Positions 56,926-64,000 of a stretch of 64,000 bases of DNA are shown piece after piece. Source of the DNA: Lumbricus rubellus (lineage: Eukaryota; Annelida; Clitellata; Crassiclitellata; Lumbricidae); NCBI GenBank assembly GCA_945859605.1, contig OX243815.1, positions 27,153,301-27,217,300 on the forward strand, given 5' to 3'. Numbering within the stretch: the stretch's first letter is position 1; each line of letters opens with the position of its first letter. The position numbers and the translations under genes are program-made. Below the pieces are notes generated by a model that did no database searches, was not told the DNA's origin, and saw only the letters and a list, made by a program, of their open reading frames with translations.

Positions 56926-57400
56926 CAGAGACTTGTCCGGCAGTTTTGGCACCGTCCGTCCTGGTGGTCAGAGACTTGTCCGGCAGTTTTGGCACCGTCC
57001 GTCCTGGCCGCCTGTCAGCTCTGTCGGCTATGGCACCGTCTCCCTGACATAGGGCCCAGCTTGTACTGGTGTCGTCAGTATCGGCGATAGGACTGTGGTA
57101 GTTTTTAGTACCGTTAGGACTTTGTAGCTTTAAGTGACTATTAGCTCTGACGACCCGCTACTCCGGCATCTGACATGGCGCTAGCTCTGTCAGCTCTGTC
57201 AGATGTGGCACCGTCAATCCCTGTCACGAGGCGCCAGTCCTGTGTCAGGGATTGACGGGCGTCGTCAGTATTAGTGTCGTAGGCGATAGAATTCTTGTAG
57301 TTTTGGGACTGTTAGGACCTTATAGCATTAAGTAGCATTAAGTAGCTTTTAGCTCTGGCACCGTCGCACGGTACCGGGTACTCTGACATCTGACATGGCG
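56926..57400. repeat. nested tandem repeats around GGCACCGTC
   Basis: A 43-bp unit (CAGAGACTTGTCCGGCAGTT) is duplicated at 56926-57006. A larger imperfect repeat of about 250 bp follows, carrying GTCAGTAT, GGCGATAG and TCTGACATCTGACATGGCGC phrases. Confidence 0.75.
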
Positions 57401-58251
57401 CGCTGGCTGTTGCCCGGATTTTGTTTCCGGCAGCAATCGACCGTTTGGAAGAAGGAAGTTCTGTACTCGAAGGATGACTGCAATTCCGGAGAGGAGTGAC
57501 AAAGACGAGCCAGTTGACCTACTCTAGGGGAAGCAACTATAGGTTTGTTTGAGTTTCTATGAATGTGCAACGTATTCGATATAGGCATATTGACTGCAGC
57601 TTATAAAATCGTCGCGCCGTCTGAAGATGCTATAGTGTTGGGATGCAGAATTGCAGATATTGGTATCGATCAGATGAATGGTTCTGCATTTTCTCATTCT
57701 CTTAAACTTCTAATTCTGTTTGCCTAACTGTTTTCTCAATTTATCCTTCTACCGATCTCTTTTTGTATTTTAGTCTGATCTCTTTCAACTTGCTTTCTCA
57801 CGGTCGTCTGACTTTTCTGTTTTCTTCAGTCTGTCCATGCAGGTTTACTTGACTTCTGCATTTGAATGATGAGTTTAGGCTGTGATTCGACTTGAAGCGA
57901 GCATCAATAACTGATGTCTTTGTAAATTATGATGTAGATAGGCGCTATATTATTGCATTTTATATTATTGTTAGATTAGGTTTAATGACTTAAATTACTC
58001 AACATCTTTGTTAAATGATCACTGTATTTCCGCAATAGGTTATATTCTCGGTGTAGGCCTACCCCAAGGTCGTATTTATGGAATTACAGGAATGTTTTGG
58101 GTGTTTGATCACCCCCGAAATTAAATAATGTAAACATGAAATAATGCATTTACTAACACACAATGAAAGAACTAAGATGGGATTTAATTTCGAAGCTCTT
58201 ATTTTTCTATGTGAAATTTTAATAGATTAGATAACGACGATGATCTAAACG
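57401..58251. other. intergenic DNA, nothing recognised
   Basis: No coding exon, RNA gene or repeat with clear ends. Confidence 0.4.
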
Positions 58252-58515
<264 letters not shown>

Positions 58516-60820
58516 GAAGTTGCTGAAGTTCTGAATAGATTTCATATGACGACGCTTCTCCAACCCCTTAGTCAGTTGATTCGGTTGTCTGTCAGCTTGT
58601 TCAAGATCGAGTAAACACCCCGCCCCCATAAAAAAATCCTGTCCACGGCACACTCATCAGGGTAACCTATACAAAGCTATTGGCTGTTTATAATCGGCCT
58701 ACTGTGCAATGCGTGCGCATTGTGTGCAAGATGTGGTAGGTCTACTATGTATACGTTCAGTCAGGATTCTTCGAGGGTGTATTACATTTTTACATTCTGT
58801 TTACATTCTGTTATCTACCGTGTTAACTAGAGTAGCTACGTATGTAGGCCTACATTGTACAGGCCTATAGGCCTACACCATTATAGCTTTGTACGATAGT
58901 CTAAAGATAAGCGATAGGGCGGATAGGCTATAACTCCGGCAAACTCGGCCAATACATTTCGGTTTGTCTTGAACTACTAACTAATGTGCCTTGAACAAGG
59001 GATATGGATTATTGATGACGGTGCTTAATATTGACATTTATAATAATATTATTATAAAGCGAAACTTTAGGAAAACTCAGCTGTAGCGCTACCAACCCGA
59101 ACCATCAAAATTAGTGTATAGGCCTAGGCCTACTTTAACTATTATAGGCGCTCGCTCTAATCCAAATTAACTGTACCGGTAGTTTAAAGTACTATCTAAA
59201 TTGTTTTCACTATTTAGTCTCGCAGATGGACAAGGGTCCCGACTCCCAAGCTAAGAATGTCCAGGGGGCTCCGGATAAGTTGCTACGCCACTGGCTTACC
59301 GTCTTTGCTACATGTATAGTCCGACCGCACCATCCTAACCTGCGCAATGCGCATGTATACTGTAACAGTGTAACAGCCTAGACCTACTATTTGTTTTCTT
59401 TACGCAAATTTTAGTTTCAAATCGAGGTTTACTCGTATAGGATACGCACAACTATAATAAACAACTCTAAGTCGCAGATGGTTCAAATCCAGAACCGATT
59501 TATTCTTTAAGTCAGCTTTATTTTTGTTTTGGGGTTATTGACTGATGAAGAACGGATCCAGTAAACTAAGAAGGAAGCCCAACACCGAGAGAAGTAACAA
59601 CGCTACTGGAGTTTGAACCAAGTAGGCCTGTAGTGCCTAATTGACTTGTGTGGACACGACGCTGACTGTGGTGATAGCAACGATATTAATCACGGAGCAC
59701 TAACAGTTCTTCTTCGTGCACCTGTACAGACTAATAGACTTAAACACTTGAGGACAGGTGGTGATCCACAACCTCCACCCCACCCCATCCCGAAGACACC
59801 CACACTAACTGCAGTCTACGTATTATGGTAGCGCGGTCTAGAGCGTAATGCGATAATAAGATAAACGCGCGTCTACTGAGTTTAGTGTCGTCTGAGTCCT
59901 CCGCCAGACTGTGCAGTGAGTATTGGCAATAATAATAATAATAATATACAGTTCAGTGCGAATGGTTGCAGGCCGCCTGAGTTTCGTCAATACGCGCGCG
60001 GCACCCGGGGTGTTAAAAGGCGCCGCAACTATTTATTTGCATCGAGAGGCGACCGCGAACGTTCGGGTGAAAGCTGGCGCTTCAAGATGGATGGCGCTTC
60101 TTGGGACGTCCAGGAAAGCTGTCCCCCATTCGGACCCCAGCTCTGAACACTTAAGACACGTCCAACAATCCGTGATTGAGTGTAGTTCCCCTTCAGCACC
60201 TGTCAACACATCTCGTGGGCTCCGGCACCTGACCTCTGCCGTCAACGCTGAATCAGTAGATCTATGAAAGCCTCTTCAGGTGTGCGACGTTCACCAACCA
60301 ACCCAGACACTATGGAGATGCAGATCTAGTTGCAGGCCTCGTTTCCTTCTCTCTCTATATGTCTCCGCTACATGTCTCTCTTTTCCGACGGATAATTATG
60401 CATACCACACCGCGTTCACAATTATATTGCAGACGGTTACTATAGGGCTATATACAAGTGCAGTTTCGTTTAACTCGTCATTCGTCCAAATTCGATCTGT
60501 TATAACTACTCAGATTTATGATTCCAATCTCTGGCTGCAGGGGTCTTTAATAATACGAAACCTCATAACTCCACCTGTTGTCGGTACCTGGTACCTCAGC
60601 GACAGACTGCACAGATGTATACCCCGGTTGGCTCAAGTATTGCACGTATGCGCAGCGCATCTATGAAGGCATATCAACGAACGAGAAGGTCGTCAGTACA
60701 CATCCGAAGTATGATGAGCATGATGGGTGAAGACACGTATCGCAGGGAAGCGGCAGCATAGATCAATTCGAATGGACTGCAGGCAACACTCGAGATGTTC
60801 TTAGTACAAGCGGAATGGCC
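58516..60820. other. intergenic DNA, unassigned
   Basis: Many GGCCTA phrases. 59850-60300 is richer in GC and CpG than its surroundings and has overlapping open frames on both strands; it might be a promoter or first exon, but no protein is recognised. Confidence 0.35.
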
Positions 60821-60862
60821 CTCCTCCTCCTCCTCCTCCTCCTCATCATCATCCTCATCCTC
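60821..60862. repeat. CCT/CAT microsatellite
   Basis: About eight CCT units, then CAT and CCT variants. Confidence 0.85.
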
Positions 60863-60956
60863 TGCTTCAAGTAAGTAACAGCTAAAATAGGCCTAAAAGT
60901 CTTTTATCCTGAATCCCATTGTCTCATAATAATTATATATAAAGGTTCCAAAGCCT

Positions 60957-61335
60957 TTGTCTTTGATCTCAGCAGCAGCATCCATAGATTCATCGTCCGT
61001 TGCTCTTCATGCGGCCAGGCAGCAACCGAGGAAGAAGTCTAAGAACTGCGACACGTACGCAGGCATCCGAGCTTCTTACACCTGCATGCAATTTGTAATA
61101 AACCAGACAAGCTCTGTCTGCAGGCGCCTCATACTCCAGCCAATGCTCACATGCAGCCCGTATACTGTAGCGCCAGACAACAACAGCCAAAGCTCAGGCT
61201 ATAATTGTCCATCACAGTTTGGGTGGACGGTCAGCAGCTTGCCTGGCGGTCACTGTCCAGTGTCCATGATGCGGTCAGAGTCAACGGTGACGGTGACGAA
61301 CGGGGGCAGATACCGGTCGGTCAATCGGTCGGTCG
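60957..61335 (-). other. probable netrin 3' UTR
   Basis: GC-rich sequence continuing downstream of the netrin stop. A plus-strand open frame (60957-61364) overlaps it and is probably a by-product of base composition. No canonical AATAAA on the minus strand was found close by. Confidence 0.4.
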
Positions 61336-61661
61336 CTAGCACTTGCCGCGCTGCTGGTCCCTGACGAATTTCTTGATGCGCTTGGCCAGCTCTGCGTCCC
61401 AGGGAAGGACGAAGGTAGTTCGGTCGATGACGAGGTTGCCCTGGACGGCGGTCGACTGTCGCCCCGTCTGCCCCGCCATCAGGTAGGTCTTGTTGAGGGC
61501 CACCTTGGGGCAACTGCAGGCGGCGTCGGCCACAGGGGCCCAGATGAAGTCGTTCTGACGGCGCAGCTTCCCCGCCGGATGCTTGTAGCTGTTGACGATG
61601 TGGACGGTGAAGCGAATCCATTCGCCGAACGGTTCGCGGGACAGGATCTTGCCCTGAATTG
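61336..61661 (-). CDS. netrin, last coding exon (NTR domain), 5' part off-window
   Basis: Acceptor ATCAG at 61662-61666, then 107 codons and TAG. The product is the C-terminal netrin (NTR) module of a secreted laminin-related guidance cue: REPFGEWIRFTVHIVNSYK, KLRRQNDFIWAP, AACSCPKVALNKTYLMAG, VIDRTTFVLPW, AKRIKKFVRDQQRGKC. Cysteines at the CSC motif and at the penultimate KC match netrin-1/3-type proteins, and the end stops at the RGKC that is near the end of family members. The exon is markedly GC-rich, with mostly G or C third positions, unlike RYK and CLPTM1. Upstream laminin-type exons should lie to the right of the window. Which netrin paralogue is not certain, so no symbol is given. 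Confidence 0.88.
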
Positions 61662-61724
61662 CTGATCACAACCAACGAACAACATATACCGATGAGATAA
61701 GGCTATAGCAAATATAGCCTATAG

Positions 61725-62075
61725 ACAATACATCCCAATAAGATGACTCAGATGAGGCTATGATAAAATAACCTAGACAATGCATCCCGATAAGATGAGG
61801 CTATATGATAAAATAACCTAGACAATGCATCCCGATAAAATAAGGCCATCAGATTATCTAAACAATGCATCCCGAATTCCCGATAAAGATAAAGTTATCT
61901 GATAACATAGACAATACATCCCGATAAGAATAATACAAAATAATGATAAGGTCATAAAATAACCTAGACAAAACATCCAGATGAGAAAAGGCCATCGAAT
62001 GGCCTATGCATCCCAATTAGATAAGGCTATCAAATAATCTAGAGTTTCTAGACAATACATCCCGATAAAAATAAG
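61725..62075. repeat. degenerate tandem repeat GACAATGCATCCCGATAAGA
   Basis: About eight diverged copies of a 35-60-bp unit with GACAATACATCCCGATAAGA and AAGGCTAT(C/A) phrases, in the presumed last intron of the netrin gene. Confidence 0.85.
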
Positions 62076-62624
62076 GCCATCACTGCCCATCAGTTGAACC
62101 AGGCAAGCTCTGTACGCTAAGCACACACATCGAGCATAGGTATCTGCTGAGGGCCAACCTACCGTATTCTGTTGTACAGAATGTTTTTCTGTTTAAAGCT
62201 TCTGGGTTCTGGCATTCAGTGCACGCACCTATAGGACGACAGAAATGTTGCATTAGATTCATGAAGAAGACTGACATTCTAAAAATGAATTGATCAGCCA
62301 AGAAATCATTCAGCATTATAATATACGGACCTATTAAAATTATAATATAATACACGATTTATTATAGTTTTGCATGTATTTGAACGTTACATTGCAGTCA
62401 AACACACACGCACATGCACACTCGCATAGGCCCTATACACAAAAAGGGAATGGACACTGGAAATTGTATACCATTCAGATGGCAATAATAGATATAATCT
62501 GATAACATCTCTAGCGCCAATGCAACGCGAAAGAGCCATGGAGTTCGGTCGACACAAAACGAAAACCAATCCATGAAAAAGTCAATACGAAGATGAAAGG
62601 GAGATAACCAAGAGACTATACAGA

Positions 62625-62800
62625 GAAACACAGAGGCAGACACACAGAGGCAGACACACAGAGGCAAACATAAAGAGGCAGACACACATAGGCACACACA
62701 CAGAGGCAGACACACAGAGGCAGAAAGAGGCACACACACAGAGGCAGACACACAGAGGCAGAAAGAGGCACACATACAGAGGCAGACACACAGAGACAGC
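62625..62800. repeat. minisatellite CACACAGAGGCAGA
   Basis: A dozen copies of a 14-bp-type unit with CATA and AAG variants. Minus-strand frames give repeats of C-V-C-L and are not genes. Confidence 0.92.
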
Positions 62801-63240
62801 CGACGAAAGGACAAACAAGGACTGCATGGACAAACAGACGGAGAAGAAAGTAAAAATTACAGATGTTTACAGAGATAAGAATGTAGGCCTATAATAGGCC
62901 TACAGAGATATGAATACGAAGTAGGCTAATGAAAAAGAATGCAAAGAAGAATGTGACAAAGAATGCGATGAAGAATGTTAAGGAGAACGAGAAAAAAATG
63001 ATACAAAGAGAAGGCTTACAAAAAATGCAAATTAAAATATAAGGAAAATTGCAAAAGAAGAGAAGTTTAAAGAATGTGAGACAGGTTAAGCAGTAGCAGC
63101 AAAGGAAGAGAAAAGGAAGAGCAGTTCTCTAAAATAATACACAATACAATACAATACAATTAGTCATTTGTATCGCGCTTTAACAAAAACAAGTCTTGCA
63201 CAAGAGCGCCACGCAGTAACACGAGTAGACCTATACGAAG

Positions 63241-63394
63241 CAGTGGCGTAGCCAGGAATTTCTGAAGAGGGGGGGTTTATGGCCGGATGCTTGTTTTTCT
63301 TATAATTATAAGTGGATAAAAAAACTTTTAAAACGTTTTTTTCTAAGTCAATGGGCGGGGGTTTCACCCCCAAACCCCCTTGTCTACGCCACTG
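63241..63394. mobile_element. hAT-type MITE, 154 bp
   Basis: CAGTGGCGTAGCCAGGAATT at the left and TGTCTACGCCACTG at the right. Flanks ATACGAAG and ATACACGAAG are similar with a 2-bp difference. Same family as 4060-4146. Confidence 0.7.
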
Positions 63395-63599
63395 ATACAC
63401 GAAGTGTTAACGAACTACTTTTTAGCCTAAGCACATCAAGGGCGGGTGACCGGAAAGATATACGTCTTGATCTTCCGACAGATGGTTTACTGTAGCGCTC
63501 TTGTTTTATTCCAGAATTATTCCCCAGATGGCGCAATAAAGCAGAAGGCTTTTGCTGTTTATATTAGCGACACTGTCTCGTATCAACGATGATCAGTGT

Positions 63600-63902
63600 C
63601 GCCCTCCTCCTTTATTCACACTTGGGACTGGCACTGCCAAAGTATACGAGCAGCGACGAAGTTCTACGAATCTGCCGTACTGTAGCAGCTATGGTGGCTA
63701 TACAATGCTGGAGACAATACGGAGGCGGCAGAGAAACTGGATTGGCCACATCATGAGGAGTGACACCGTAGTAAGAGACATCCTCGAAGGAAGAAGAGGG
63801 GGGAAAGACAAGAGGAAGACCCAGAACAATGCTATATACTGGACTGGATGGGATGCACAGAACAGAAATGTGTGGCGTCATTGGACATATGAACCTGCCT
63901 GA
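63600..63902 (+). pseudogene. LINE reverse-transcriptase-ORF C-terminal fragment
   Basis: The frame ending at 63902 carries LETIRRRQRNWIGHIMRSDT then ILEGRRGGKDKRKTQ. Many non-LTR retrotransposon proteins end with the pattern I.RR...WLGH..R, then a GKR.RGRP-type basic motif and a W. The bulk of the ORF is missing, so it is a 5'-truncated relic. The CTTGGGACTGGCACTGCC phrase upstream recurs near 5920 and 6270. Confidence 0.65.
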
Positions 63903-63915
63903 CGGCAGAGAACCA

Positions 63916-63990
63916 AAGAAGAAGAAGAAGAAGAAGAAAAAGTAGAAGAAGAAGAAGAAGAAGAAGAAGAAGAAGAAGAAGAAGAAGAAG
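63916..63990. repeat. GAA trinucleotide microsatellite
   Basis: GAA/GAAGAA run directly after the LINE fragment, as expected for the 3' tail of a retroposed copy or a microsatellite grown from it. Confidence 0.93.
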
Positions 63991-64000
63991 GTGGATATGC

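Noticed and set aside
60957..61364. 135-codon plus-strand frame
   Set aside because: Antisense to the netrin exon end and its probable 3' UTR; GC-rich DNA keeps frames open.
61250..61675. Alternative minus frames over the netrin exon
   Set aside because: Only the frame ending RGKC-stop at 61336 matches the NTR domain; the others are shadows.
62398..62833. Cys-rich minus frames resembling a membrane protein
   Set aside because: Composition comes from the CACACAGAGGCAGA minisatellite.

Overview
This is a window of animal nuclear DNA, not bacterial: it is AT-rich, its genes are split into many small exons with GT..AG introns, and it is full of microsatellites, SINEs and short DNA-transposon derivatives. 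The gene families (RYK, CLPTM1, a netrin) are metazoan. Repeat style and intron sizes suggest a marine invertebrate, perhaps a deuterostome such as an echinoderm or hemichordate, but the species cannot be named from the sequence. There is a 200-N assembly gap at 22798-22997.

Three protein-coding genes can be read. (1) RYK, plus strand, 6740-39854: 14 coding exons joining in frame to a 571-residue Wnt-binding receptor with a pseudokinase domain (signal peptide, WIF domain, one membrane segment, kinase-like domain, PDZ-type C terminus). Its first intron is about 21 kb. (2) CLPTM1, minus strand, 52153-40727: 14 coding exons joining in frame to a 663-residue multi-pass ER/Golgi membrane protein. 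RYK and CLPTM1 converge tail to tail, and their best poly(A) signals lie within about 20 bp of each other on opposite strands. (3) The last coding exon of a netrin, minus strand, 61661-61336, carrying the C-terminal NTR domain; the rest of that gene lies beyond the right edge. RYK and netrins are both axon-guidance proteins.

Layout: 1-433 is an edge-truncated gag-like reading frame with possible LTR sequence up to about 1.8 kb. 1.8-6.6 kb is non-coding, with three hAT-type MITEs and a long GGT tract. 6.7-39.9 kb is RYK, whose first intron holds a 3-kb long inverted repeat with a mariner-like element nested in it, SINEs and many tandem repeats. 40.7-52.2 kb is CLPTM1, with hAT-type elements in introns. 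52.2-61.3 kb is repeat-rich intergenic DNA (two terminal-inverted-repeat elements, a perfect 228-bp tandem duplication, a long GAT tract). 61.3-64 kb is the netrin exon followed by tandem repeats, a hAT-type MITE, a LINE fragment and a GAA tract.

The most unusual signal is that local tandem duplications coincide with splice junctions in both complete genes: the 5' splice site of RYK exon 13 is reiterated eight times in a 39-bp minisatellite, the 3' splice site of RYK exon 11 is duplicated 56 bp upstream, and the 3' splice site of CLPTM1 exon 2 is duplicated 41 bp upstream. A second theme is a dense set of small hAT-type elements recognisable by terminal inverted repeats and 8-bp target duplications. 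All exon joins were made by eye from splice signals, reading frame and remembered family sequence; no alignment or search was run.
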